From DASVVT01 sp036386415 (GTDB lineage Bacteria > Acidobacteriota > Blastocatellia > Pyrinomonadales > Pyrinomonadaceae), in the NCBI GenBank assembly GCA_036386415.1, contig DASVVT010000049.1:1-55473 (forward strand): 55,473 bases of DNA, written 5' to 3'. Position numbers and translations under genes: made by a program. Below are positions 34,454-42,865 of the stretch, piece by piece (positions within the stretch are counted from its first letter, which is position 1; every line of letters begins with the position of its first letter). Below the pieces are notes generated by a model. That model was not told where the DNA came from and ran no database searches. It saw nothing but the letters and a program-made list of their open reading frames with translations.

Positions 34454-35329
34454 GATCAGCAACTCGATGAATTTTCGCGCGGCGGTTGAGAGCGTGCGGT
34501 CGCTCCTGTGAATGATGCCGACGGCGCGCGTCCATTCGGGCTCGCTGAGCGCGACGACACTGAGCTGGCCGTTTCGCTGCTCGTCTATGACGCTCGGACG
34601 CGGCACGATGGCTGCGCCGAAGCCCACTTCGACGGCGCGCTTGATGGTCTCGATGTTATCGAATTCGGCGACGCGGCGCACCGTCACGCCGTGCGATTTC
34701 AAGATGCGGTCGATGGCGCGCCGTGTCGGAATGTCGCGCTCGAAGTGGACGAAATCAAGGTTGTTCAGCTCCTTGGTTTTGACCTTCTTGCGCGCGGCGA
34801 GCGGATGTGCAGGCGGGCAGATGAGCACGAGGCGGTCGCCGGGCATCGGGATGACCGTGAGGCCACGACGCTTTTCAGGGAAAGCGACCACGCCGAGCTC
34901 GACCGCGCCGCTCAAAACATCGCGCATGACGCGCGTCGTGCGGCTGTACTCCAGATCAATCCTGGCCGACGGGTAGAGCGCCATGAAGCGGCGCACGACG
35001 GGCGGCAATTCGTGCAGGCCGATGCTGTAGACGCAGCCGACGCGTACCGTCCCGCTGACCGTGCCGGTCAGGGCGCGCAGCCGCTCCTGTAACTGAGCAT
35101 ACGCGGCGAGCACGTTGCGGCTCTCCTCGTAAAAAGCCTCTCCCGCATGAGTCAGGCTCACCTCACGACGCCCGCGCACACGCTCCAGAAGCCTCCGCTT
35201 GAACCTCTCTTCAAGGCCGCGCACCTGCTGGCTGACAGCCGACTGCGTCACGAAGTTCAACTCCGCAGCCTGCGAGAAACTCTGCGTCTCCACCAGATCA
35301 CAAAAGATTTTCAGTGTCTCGATTTGCAT
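34448..35329 (-). CDS. LysR-family transcriptional regulator
   Basis: 293 residues. The N-terminal winged helix is QIETLKIFCDLVETQSFSQAAELNFVTQSAVSQQVRGLEERF, typical of LysR. The effector-binding domain has the repeated periplasmic-binding fold (SGTVRVGCVYSIGLHELPPVVRRF; LVLICPPAHPLAARKKVKTKELN). The controlled genes are not known; the neighbouring amidase is on the same strand, while LysR regulators usually control divergent genes. The last codon and stop (K-TAG) lie at the edge of a repeat. Confidence 0.93.
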   Translation of the reverse strand: MQIETLKIFCDLVETQSFSQAAELNFVTQSAVSQQVRGLEERFKRRLLERVRGRREVSLTHAGEAFYEESRNVLAAYAQLQERLRALTGTVSGTVRVGCVYSIGLHELPPVVRRFMALYPSARIDLEYSRTTRVMRDVLSGAVELGVVAFPEKRRGLTVIPMPGDRLVLICPPAHPLAARKKVKTKELNNLDFVHFERDIPTRRAIDRILKSHGVTVRRVAEFDNIETIKRAVEVGFGAAIVPRPSVIDEQRNGQLSVVALSEPEWTRAVGIIHRSDRTLSTAARKFIELLIK

Positions 35330-35333
35330 CTTG

Positions 35334-35469
35334 AATTCAGTAGACAGTAGTCAGTAGTCAGGAGCCAGTAGAAAAGCTCACGGAATTAAATCGTCAGTGT
35401 GTCAGCGACTGTGACAGCCACGCGGAGCGCCTACTGGCTACTGACTACTGACTACTGTCTACTCTTGAA
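35334..35469. repeat. Intergenic inverted-repeat element, CAGTAG-word family (copy 6)
   Basis: Left arm 35334-35373 and right arm 35430-35469 pair beyond the words themselves: TTGAATTCAGTAGACAGTAG against its inverted copy with a near-match TTGAATT at the outer end. The core contains GTGTCAGCGAC and GAGCGCCTACTG as in copy 3. It lies between the divergent LysR and Coq4-like genes. Confidence 0.92.
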
Positions 35470-35515
35470 TTATAAGTTTATCTGACCATCCCGCTCAATA
35501 TTTTTCATTTTACCT

Positions 35516-35521
35516 TATAAT
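35516..35521 (+). promoter_or_regulatory. Possible -10 box for the Coq4-like gene
   Basis: A perfect TATAAT at 35516-35521, about 88 bases before the chosen start. No good -35 box is seen (CTCAAT at 35494-35499, spacing 16). It follows the repeat element, in the divergent gap. Confidence 0.35.
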
Positions 35522-35608
35522 CGGTGTTGACTATCATTGCTCATGGAGAAGCAGGTTGGGTGGGCGGAGGTTTTTAGTGATGCTTCTGCCCGCGCGGGAG
35601 GTGTTGGC

Positions 35609-36247
35609 ATGGGACAACCGGTGGTGCCGAAATATGATCCTGAGTTGACCTTGCGTGAGGCGCGTACTCAGTATTTTGCGCTGAATAATTTTGGCGACGA
35701 CGGGGGCTATGAAGATCGCTGGGTGAAGATCAAATTCGGCCCGTTGCCGATCTTCTTCCCGAACATCGAATCGCGCGCCTGGGCCGTTAGATACCACGAC
35801 CTGCATCACATCCTGACGGAGTATGCGACGACCCTTGAGGGCGAGGCGGAGGTCGCCGCGTGGGAAATTGCGACGGGTGAGCTGCCCAATCTGGCGGGAT
35901 GGTTTCTGGATATGGGCGGCTTCACGTATGGCCTTCTGCTCTGCCCGCGCAGGCTTTATCGCGCCTTCTTGCGCGGGCGTCGAAGTGGGAGTCTTTACCG
36001 GACGCCTTTCACGGATGAGCTGCTCTTGAGAAAGTTGTCTGACGTACGCAGGGCTTTAAACGTGAATCCAGATGTACCTCTGGCGCGATGGTCTGATCGG
36101 TTGGTGTTCTTGAAATGGGCTTTTCTGAGCGTCGCGATGAGCCTGAGCGTGGGCACGCTCTTCTGGACGCCTATGATTGCGCTAGGGCTGCTCAGCCTGC
36201 TGATAGGTGATAGCTGGGCGGCCAGACACAAGGAGGCCGGACACTGA
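35609..36247 (+). CDS. Coq4-like protein with HDxxHx11E motif
   Basis: 212 residues from ATG 35609, which has GGGAGG seven bases upstream. Earlier in-frame starts (35537, 35543) lack one. The N-terminal part, RYHDLHHILTEYATTLEGE, contains H63-D64-xx-H67 then E79 after eleven residues, the zinc-ligand pattern HDxxHx11E that defines Coq4 proteins. A two-helix membrane hairpin follows (about 165-200: FLKWAFLSVAMSLSVG; PMIALGLLSLLIG). In eukaryotes Coq4 acts in ubiquinone synthesis. Here it is directly upstream of the succinate dehydrogenase genes, which use a quinone. The function here is inferred only. Confidence 0.6.
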   Translation: MGQPVVPKYDPELTLREARTQYFALNNFGDDGGYEDRWVKIKFGPLPIFFPNIESRAWAVRYHDLHHILTEYATTLEGEAEVAAWEIATGELPNLAGWFLDMGGFTYGLLLCPRRLYRAFLRGRRSGSLYRTPFTDELLLRKLSDVRRALNVNPDVPLARWSDRLVFLKWAFLSVAMSLSVGTLFWTPMIALGLLSLLIGDSWAARHKEAGH

Positions 36248-36259
36248 TGCACGGCTCGT

Positions 36260-36287
36260 TTGCTTTTCCGGTGCTTCTACATATAAT
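36260..36287 (+). promoter_or_regulatory. Promoter for the succinate dehydrogenase operon
   Basis: TTGCTT at 36260-36265 and TATAAT at 36282-36287, spaced 16 bases. The leader to the sdhC ATG is about 110 bases and contains AAGGAG at 36385-36390 and a run of CTG/CTA triplets (36348-36370) without an obvious structure. Confidence 0.5.
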
Positions 36288-36403
36288 TCCAGGCTGATCG
36301 GCCCGGAAAACTGTAAATCCCGCCATTTTGGAGGAGACCGGAAGCTGCTGCTACTACTACTGCGGCTGCCATGCCCTTTCGGTAAAGGAGTGTTTCTCGA
36401 CAT

Positions 36404-37078
36404 ATGGCTATTCGTTTGAGCAGGACGTTCATCTTACGCAAGCTGCATCAGTTGTCCGGCATCGTGCCGCTCGGCGCTTTTCTGCTGGAACATTTCTACA
36501 CCAACTCGAAGGCGCTCACAGGCGACCGGGACTTCAACAGCGCGGTGAAAGACCTGCAATCCATCCCCTACATACTGTTCGTGGAGATCGGATTCATCTT
36601 CATCCCACTCATCTATCACGCCGTCTACGGGCTGGTCATTACGTGGGAAGCGCGCCCGAACAACCTGCATTACCCGTATCCACGCAACTGGTTCTATACG
36701 ATCCAGCGCGTGACGGGCGTGATCCTCTTCTTCTTCATTCTCTTCCACGTGCTCAATTTCCGTTTCGGCATGATTCCGGGGCTCAACACGGTCTCGGTCG
36801 CGCATGCTCCCGATCAAGCCTTCGATATCGTCGCGCGTGAGTTTCGGATCGTTCCGATTTTGATCATCTACGTGGTCGGCATCACCTCGACCGTCTGGCA
36901 CTTTGCCAACGGCATCTGGCTGTTTCTGGTCGATTGGGGCATCACCATCGGCGCGCAGGCGCAACGCCTGACCGGTTATGCCTGCATCGCCTTCGGCGCG
37001 CTGCTCCTTCTCATCGGCCTCAACGCGATGATCGCTTTCATTCGTCCGGGAGGATTGCTGGGAGGTATCCTTTACTGA
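36404..37078 (+). CDS. sdhC: Succinate dehydrogenase cytochrome b subunit
   Basis: 224 residues with five membrane helices, as in the one-subunit cytochrome b558 anchors of Bacillus-type succinate:quinone reductases. Heme-ligand-like histidines lie at LLEHFYTN, PLIYHAVYG, ILFHVLNF and VWHFANGIW. The subunit carries electrons from SdhB to menaquinone or ubiquinone in the membrane. It is the first gene of the operon. The start ATG 36404 is 13 bases from AAGGAG. Confidence 0.92.
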   Translation: MAIRLSRTFILRKLHQLSGIVPLGAFLLEHFYTNSKALTGDRDFNSAVKDLQSIPYILFVEIGFIFIPLIYHAVYGLVITWEARPNNLHYPYPRNWFYTIQRVTGVILFFFILFHVLNFRFGMIPGLNTVSVAHAPDQAFDIVAREFRIVPILIIYVVGITSTVWHFANGIWLFLVDWGITIGAQAQRLTGYACIAFGALLLLIGLNAMIAFIRPGGLLGGILY

Positions 37079-37079
37079 G

Positions 37080-37493
37080 ATGGGCGAAGTACGCACACAA
37101 ACCACGCTCATCAACGCTGTTGATGAGGCCCTTGCAAGAAGGGGGCAAATCCTTCAAGAACAGATTCGCAGGTATGAAGCGGATGCGCTGGTTGATACGG
37201 GCGCTGTTCGTAGCGTCCTCCCGGCGCACGTGGTTCAACAGTTGGGTCTTGCTATCAGGGGGCAGCGCGTGGCCGAATACGCGGATGGTCGCAAGGAGAC
37301 TGTCGGCGTGACCGAGCCGGTTATCTTCGATATTAATGGCCGGGACACGATGGAAGAGGCTCTTGTGTTAGGTGACGAAGTGCTCATTGGTCAGACCGTG
37401 CTTGAAAAGCTTGATTTGCATGTTGATTCTTTGGGTCAACGGCTTATCCCGAATCCGGCTCATCCCGATCAACCGGTGACGAAGGTTAAATAA
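37080..37493 (+). CDS. Retroviral-type (clan AA) aspartic-protease-like protein
   Basis: 137 residues, starting one base after the sdhC stop. The key motif is ADALVDTGAVRSVLPAHVVQQLGL, with the DTGA catalytic-like Asp, and the flap-side VLIGQTVLEKLDLHVD. Clan-AA proteins of this size are small single-domain proteases that would act as homodimers. The gene lies inside the succinate dehydrogenase operon between sdhC and sdhA. It probably uses that operon's transcription. The function is unknown. Confidence 0.72.
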   Translation: MGEVRTQTTLINAVDEALARRGQILQEQIRRYEADALVDTGAVRSVLPAHVVQQLGLAIRGQRVAEYADGRKETVGVTEPVIFDINGRDTMEEALVLGDEVLIGQTVLEKLDLHVDSLGQRLIPNPAHPDQPVTKVK

Positions 37494-37508
37494 GGAGAAG
37501 TTGCAGAG

Positions 37509-39539
37509 ATGGCAACTGTTGGTAGCAACGGCATCAAGATCGCGGTCGTCGGCGGCGGGCTCGCGGGACTTGCGGCGGCGATGAAGATCGCCGAAGCGGG
37601 ACACAGCGTTGACCTTTTCTCGGTCGTCCCCGTCAAGCGCTCGCACTCTGTCTGTGCGCAGGGCGGCATCAACGGCGCGGTCAACACGAAGGGCGAAGGC
37701 GATTCCACCTGGGAGCACTTCGACGACACTGTCTACGGCGGCGACTTTCTCGCCAATCAACCGCCCGCCAAGGCCATGTGCGAGATGGCCCCCGCGATCA
37801 TCTACCTCTTCGACCGCATGGGCGTTCCCTTCTCGCGCACCAAGGAGGGACTGCTGGATTTTCGTCGCTTCGGTGGCACGAAGCACCACCGGACGGCTTT
37901 CGCGGGCGCGTCAACCGGGCAGCAGCTCCTCTACGCGCTCGACGAGCAGGTCAGGCGGCGCGAGGTAGAGGGTAAGGTACAGAAGTACGAAGGCTGGGAG
38001 ATGATGTCGCTCATCCTGGACGACGCACAGGTGTGTCGCGGCCTCGTCGCGATGAACCTTCAGACGCTGGAGCTGAAAGCCTTCAAGGCGGACGCTGTGA
38101 TTATGGCGACGGGCGGGCCGGGGCTGATCTTCGGCAAGTCTACGAATTCGATGGTCTGCACAGGCTCTGCTGTCTCCGCCTGCTACCAGCAGGGCGCACG
38201 GTACGCCAACGGCGAGTTCATACAGGTTCACCCGACATCCATTCCCGGCGAAGACAAGCTGCGCCTGATGTCGGAATCAGCGCGCGGCGAAGGCGGTCGC
38301 GTCTGGGTTCCTCGCCAGAAGGGAGACACGCGCCCACCGAGTTCGATTCCTGAAAGGGAGCGCTGGTATTTTCTGGAAGAGAAGTACCCGGCCTACGGCA
38401 ATCTCGTCCCGCGCGACATCGCGACGCGCGAAATCTTTCAGGTCTGTCTTGAAGGCATGGGCATCGGCGAGCAGAACCAGGTTTACCTGGACTTGACGCA
38501 CATTCCGGCAGAAACGCTCGACCGCAAGCTCGGCGCGATTCTTGAAATCTACGAGATGTTCGTCGGCGACGACCCGCGCCATGTGCCGATGCGCATCTTC
38601 CCCGGCGTGCACTATTCGATGGGCGGCCTGTGGGTCGATTTCGACCAGCGCACGAACATTCCCGGACTGCTGGCGGCGGGCGAGTGCGACTATTCCATCC
38701 ACGGCGCGAACCGACTCGGCGCTAATTCCCTGGTTAGCTGCGTCTACGGCGGCTTTGTCGCCGCGCCAGCCGCCATCGAGTTTGCGAAATCCGTCGAGCG
38801 TAACGGCGCTGCGGACGGTTCGCGCCTCTACGAGCAGGAGCTGAAGCGCCAGGAAGAGATTAACGAAGCACTCGTCAAACAGTCCGGCACGGAGAACCAG
38901 TACGTGCTCCATGAAGAGATGGGCAAGTGGATGACGGACAACGTCACGGTCGTACGCTACAACGACAAGCTGAAGGCAACCGACGACAAGCTGCTGGAGT
39001 TGCTGGATCGCTACCGGCGCATCTCCATCAACGATTCTAACCTGTGGGCGACGATGGCGCTGCCGCACGCGCGCCACCTGAAGAACATGCTGGAGCTGGC
39101 ACGCGTCATCACGCTCGGCGCACTGAACCGCAACGAATCGCGCGGCGCTCACTACAAGCCTGACTTTCCGAACCGCGACGACGAGAATTTTCTGAAGACG
39201 ACCATCGCGGAGTATTCGGGCGAGGGGCCTGTCTTCTCTTATGAGGCGGTTGATGTCTCGCTCATCAAACCGCGCGTACGTGATTACAGCCACAATAAAC
39301 AGGAGAAGGCAGAAGCTAAGACTGCGGCAGCGGCCACCTCTTCCAGCCTCCCGCCCAAAGACGGCGCCCCGCAAGTGCCCGTCGAAGGCTCGGAGCAGAA
39401 GCCGAAAGATTTGAGCGGCCCCGCCGTCTGGGCTCAGAATAAAGAGGAGGTTCGCGACGTCGATCACGGAGAAGCGGAGACGCGTCGTGAGCAGGGCAAA
39501 TCAATCGAGGACGCAGGGGGGAAATCCGATCAACTGTAA
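37509..39539 (+). CDS. sdhA: Succinate dehydrogenase flavoprotein subunit
   Basis: 676 residues. FAD domain: VVGGGLAGLAAAMKIAEAG; the covalent-FAD His is H46 in KRSHSVCAQGGINGA. Substrate site residues appear in VHPTSIPG and ESARGEGGRVW. The family core ends near residue 610. The last 60 or so residues are Ala/Ser/Glu/Lys-rich (SSSLPPKDGAPQVPVEGSEQ) and look disordered, so the protein is longer than usual. It oxidises succinate to fumarate on the cytoplasmic side. Confidence 0.95.
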   Translation: MATVGSNGIKIAVVGGGLAGLAAAMKIAEAGHSVDLFSVVPVKRSHSVCAQGGINGAVNTKGEGDSTWEHFDDTVYGGDFLANQPPAKAMCEMAPAIIYLFDRMGVPFSRTKEGLLDFRRFGGTKHHRTAFAGASTGQQLLYALDEQVRRREVEGKVQKYEGWEMMSLILDDAQVCRGLVAMNLQTLELKAFKADAVIMATGGPGLIFGKSTNSMVCTGSAVSACYQQGARYANGEFIQVHPTSIPGEDKLRLMSESARGEGGRVWVPRQKGDTRPPSSIPERERWYFLEEKYPAYGNLVPRDIATREIFQVCLEGMGIGEQNQVYLDLTHIPAETLDRKLGAILEIYEMFVGDDPRHVPMRIFPGVHYSMGGLWVDFDQRTNIPGLLAAGECDYSIHGANRLGANSLVSCVYGGFVAAPAAIEFAKSVERNGAADGSRLYEQELKRQEEINEALVKQSGTENQYVLHEEMGKWMTDNVTVVRYNDKLKATDDKLLELLDRYRRISINDSNLWATMALPHARHLKNMLELARVITLGALNRNESRGAHYKPDFPNRDDENFLKTTIAEYSGEGPVFSYEAVDVSLIKPRVRDYSHNKQEKAEAKTAAAATSSSLPPKDGAPQVPVEGSEQKPKDLSGPAVWAQNKEEVRDVDHGEAETRREQGKSIEDAGGKSDQL

Positions 39540-39557
39540 AGCTTTGGAGCATGACGG

Positions 39558-40124
39558 ATGTCTTTGCAGCAGCACACTTATCTGACGCCTGATGAATATC
39601 TGACGATGGAGCGTCAGGCTGAGTACAAGAGCGAGTACGTTGACGGCGTGGTCTACGCGATGTCTGGCGCGAGCTTCAGGCATAACGCTATCGTTGCCAA
39701 TGTGGTTGCCGAGCTAGTGCAACAACTCAGAGAGAGCCCTTGTCGTGCGCTGCCGAGTGACATGAAAGTGCGGCTGCCGGATTCACGAAAGTTCTTCTAT
39801 CCAGACGTGTCGGTTGTATGCGGGGAGCCGCAATTTCACGACGAGCGCACAGACGTTCTTCTCAATCCGACCTTGATTATTGAAGTCCTTTCGGAGAGCA
39901 CGGCGGCTTTCGATAGAGGGGAAAAATTTCAGGCTTATCAGCTTCTTGATTCCCTGCGTGAATATATTTTGATCTCGCAGGACAAGCATTTGGTCGAGCA
40001 GTACACCCGGCAAACGCGAGAGAGCTGGACTTATACGGCCACAGTCGGACTGGAAAGTTCTACGGCTTTGCCATCCATCAACTGCACGCTTTCGCTAACA
40101 GCGGTTTACGACAAGACGGATTAA
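39558..40124 (+). CDS. Uma2-family (DUF820) nuclease-like protein
   Basis: 188 residues. The family pattern is clear: YLTPDEYLTMERQAEYKSEYVDGVVYAM, FYPDVSVVCGEP, and LIIEVLSESTAAFDRGEKF, ending with QAYQLLDSLREYILISQ. Uma2 proteins have a PD-(D/E)xK nuclease fold and are abundant in cyanobacteria and related phyla, often many copies per genome; their role is not established. Here it lies between sdhA and sdhB, three bases before sdhB, so it would be co-expressed with the dehydrogenase. Confidence 0.85.
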   Translation: MSLQQHTYLTPDEYLTMERQAEYKSEYVDGVVYAMSGASFRHNAIVANVVAELVQQLRESPCRALPSDMKVRLPDSRKFFYPDVSVVCGEPQFHDERTDVLLNPTLIIEVLSESTAAFDRGEKFQAYQLLDSLREYILISQDKHLVEQYTRQTRESWTYTATVGLESSTALPSINCTLSLTAVYDKTD

Positions 40125-40127
40125 GTT

Positions 40128-40916
40128 ATGAGCGCACAAGCACACTCGACAGCCAACACACCAAGACGCACGCCGCCCCGCACGGTTGAGATACGCATAC
40201 GCCGCCGCGCCAACCCGGACTCGCCGCAGTACTGGGAGACGTTCGAGATTCCCTATCGCCCGAATCTCAACATCATCTCTTGCCTGATGGAGATTCAAAA
40301 AAACCCCGTCACGAAAGAGGGTCGCCAGACCACGCCTCCCGTCTGGAACATGAACTGCCTGGAACAGGTCTGCGGCATCTGCACGATGATCATCAACGGG
40401 CGCGTGCGCCAGTCCTGCTCCGCCCTCGTCGATCAACTGGATCAGCCGATCACGCTTGAGCCGATGTCGAAGTTTCCGAATGTACGCGACCTCGTCGTTG
40501 ACCGCTCGCAGATGTTCAACCACCTCAAGCGCGTCCACGCCTGGATCGAGATCGACGGAACCTACGATCTGGGCCCCGGCCCCAGGATGGATCAGGAGGA
40601 TGTCGCAGAGCGCTACGCCTACTCGCGCTGCATGACCTGCGGCTGCTGCCTCGAAGCCTGCCCGCAGTACGAAGGCGATCAGTACATAGGCCCGCAGGCC
40701 ATCGCCCAGGTGCGCCTCTTCAACATGCACCCGTCCGGCAAGATGACCCGCGACGACCGCCTTGAAGCCATCGTACAGGAGGACGGCATCACCAACTGCG
40801 GCAACGCCCAGAACTGCGTTCAGGTCTGCCCGATGTCGATCCCGCTGACGAAAGCCATCTACGAGGAGAACCGCGAGACGATCATCCATGGTCTGTTCGG
40901 CTGGCTCAAGCGATAA
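40128..40916 (+). CDS. sdhB: Succinate dehydrogenase iron-sulfur subunit
   Basis: 262 residues. [2Fe-2S] cysteines: C77, C82, C85 and C97 (MNCLEQVCGICTMII...SC). The [4Fe-4S] and [3Fe-4S] ligands lie in CMTCGCCLEACPQ (168-178) and NCGNAQNCVQVCPM (224-234). It passes electrons from FAD to the heme anchor. The N-terminus is slightly extended (Thr/Pro/Arg-rich, 20 residues). The gene is separated from sdhA by the Uma2 gene. Confidence 0.94.
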   Translation: MSAQAHSTANTPRRTPPRTVEIRIRRRANPDSPQYWETFEIPYRPNLNIISCLMEIQKNPVTKEGRQTTPPVWNMNCLEQVCGICTMIINGRVRQSCSALVDQLDQPITLEPMSKFPNVRDLVVDRSQMFNHLKRVHAWIEIDGTYDLGPGPRMDQEDVAERYAYSRCMTCGCCLEACPQYEGDQYIGPQAIAQVRLFNMHPSGKMTRDDRLEAIVQEDGITNCGNAQNCVQVCPMSIPLTKAIYEENRETIIHGLFGWLKR

Positions 40917-41098
40917 GCCTGCTCGATGCGGGCGCATTGCTGCTCAAAACCTGGAGCATTTGCCTGCATCTCCTGAGCTGATAATTTTCCTTGCCAACAT
41001 CGGCCAATCTGTATAAACTGCGTTAAAGGCGGGTCAGTTCTTCCGCTTTCTGTCTGGCATTTCTCTCCCTAGCACACCACAGGAGCTTTAGCAGCCAA

Positions 41099-42772
41099 AT
41101 GATCGATACCCCTTCGTCGTCTGCGCGCGCCATTGTGTTTTATGAAGCGATTACTTCCAGCCTCAATCATGCTCTGACGCCGCAGGACATCGTATGCGCG
41201 TTGGCCGATGAGCTGGAGGTCACGCGCCTCGTGCCATTCGATTTTTGCACGCTGGTTCTGCCTGAGCCAGAGGGTGAAGGCATTCGCTTCTGGCACGCAG
41301 CGCGTCATGCTGCAATCTCTGATCGTTTGGCCGCCGCAGCCGAAAGCTTTGCGGCGGCACATAAACTGCTCGCGCAAGCCTTAGCCAGAGGCGCATCCAC
41401 ATTGATCCACGAGGTCGAGTTGCGCGCGGGGCATCCACGCGATGAATCGGGCGGTGAAGTGAAGTCTGCGCTCGCGCTGCCTCTTTCTGCCGGAGGGCGC
41501 TCGTTCGGGCTCCTCTGTTTTGCTAGCTGTGCGCCTGATGTTTACAAGAGCGATGACACGCAAAGGCTGATGTGGCTGGCCGATCATGTGGCGGCGGTGG
41601 CTGAAGGCGCACTGCTTCGCGAGCAGTTGGAGGCTGTGAAGGACGGCCTTGGCGAGATCGAAAGACTCAAAAGCGGCTTCGTCAATACGCTGGTGCGCGA
41701 CGTACGTCTGCCGCTGACCTCCGTGCTCGGGTTACTTGAGCTTTTCGAGAGCAAGCTACAGATGCGCGATCCTTTCGATCTGGAAGATAGACAACTGCTC
41801 AACTCTGCCATCGAGAACGGCGACCGCATGCGTCGTCTGCTTGATGATCTCTTAGAGCTGGCGCAGCAGCAAGACCGTCCGCTCACGCTTGAGCTGGAAG
41901 ATATCAAGGTCGCGCAGATGCTCGAAGAAGTGTCTGAGCCCTTGCGCGGCGAAGCCGCTTTGCGCGGCGTGGAGATGAATATTCAGACGGGCTCCCAGGC
42001 TCTTGAGATGCGTGCCGATGCGCGCCAGACGCGGCGCGCCATCTGTCACCTGCTGACGACGGCGCTCAGCGCCACGCCGGACGGCGGCGCTGTCAACATC
42101 GAAGCGCAGATGATCACTGGCACGCGCCTCGGCGATGAGGGGCAGCGCCTGGTCGTCATCAACATCATGGATTCAAGCTGTGGAATACCGCCCGAAGAGG
42201 TCCCTTTCGTCTTCGACGCCTGGCATCAGGCAGCCGACTCGCGAGCGAGTGTTGGCCGCAGCGTCGGGCTGGCAATCGCCAAACGGATCGCCGCCGCACA
42301 CGGAGGCAACGTCTCCGTGCGCAGTCAGCTAGGCTCAGGCACAGTCTATTCGATAGTGCTGCCCGCGAGCCGTCAAGCCCTTGATTCAGAGGCGCGCCGC
42401 GTTCTGATCGTAGACGATGCGCCGGAGCTATTGCTTCTGCTGCGCAAGCTCGTCGTGCGCATGGGTTATCAGGTGGAGACGGCTTTGAGCGCGCACGCGG
42501 CGCTGAAGATTCTGGATGAGCACAGGATTGACCTCCTGCTCACGGACTGGTCTATGCCCGGGATGAACGGCGGCGAGTTAATTGAGGCTCTGAAGTGCGA
42601 TGCCAGGCTGCGCGATATTCCCATCATCGTGCTCACAGGACACGACACAGATATGGAACGACACGACGCCCTCGCCGCCGGATGCGACCGCTTTCTAGTC
42701 AAGCCCGTCCGTCGCGACGTTCTACAGCGCGTCATCTCCGACCTGCTCAACGCCGCTGTCGCGGTAAGGTGA
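41099..42772 (+). CDS. GAF, degenerate histidine-kinase core and receiver domain
   Basis: 557 residues. Residues 10-170 are GAF-like. The H-box region F194-VNTLV-R200-DVRLPL has Arg where the phosphoacceptor His belongs. The N-box position (HLLTTAL, 317-323) has T321 for the Mg-binding Asn, the G1 box has S360 for Gly (DSSCG), and the G2 box has S388 for Gly. The kinase core is therefore likely inactive. The C-terminal receiver (about 433-552) is intact: D439-D440, D483 in LLLTDWSMP, T513 and K535. It is probably a pseudokinase that relays or modulates signals through its receiver. Confidence 0.82.
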   Translation: MIDTPSSSARAIVFYEAITSSLNHALTPQDIVCALADELEVTRLVPFDFCTLVLPEPEGEGIRFWHAARHAAISDRLAAAAESFAAAHKLLAQALARGASTLIHEVELRAGHPRDESGGEVKSALALPLSAGGRSFGLLCFASCAPDVYKSDDTQRLMWLADHVAAVAEGALLREQLEAVKDGLGEIERLKSGFVNTLVRDVRLPLTSVLGLLELFESKLQMRDPFDLEDRQLLNSAIENGDRMRRLLDDLLELAQQQDRPLTLELEDIKVAQMLEEVSEPLRGEAALRGVEMNIQTGSQALEMRADARQTRRAICHLLTTALSATPDGGAVNIEAQMITGTRLGDEGQRLVVINIMDSSCGIPPEEVPFVFDAWHQAADSRASVGRSVGLAIAKRIAAAHGGNVSVRSQLGSGTVYSIVLPASRQALDSEARRVLIVDDAPELLLLLRKLVVRMGYQVETALSAHAALKILDEHRIDLLLTDWSMPGMNGGELIEALKCDARLRDIPIIVLTGHDTDMERHDALAAGCDRFLVKPVRRDVLQRVISDLLNAAVAVR

Positions 42773-42775
42773 AAA

Positions 42776-42865
42776 AAGTAGACAGTAGTCAGTAGCCAAT
42801 AGAACAGAAAAGCAAGTGTCTTTCTTTCTACTGGCTACTGACTACTGTCTACTGTCTACTGTTCC
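42776..42865. repeat. Intergenic inverted-repeat element, CAGTAG-word family (copy 7, short core)
   Basis: Left arm 42776-42806 and right arm 42829-42865. The core is only about 22 bases, so this copy has lost most of the internal part. It lies between the convergent pseudokinase and mdh genes. Confidence 0.88.

Noticed and set aside
38277..39467. 396-residue minus-strand frame opposite sdhA
   Set aside because: sdhA is complete and conserved on the plus strand; the antisense frame shows no family signature.
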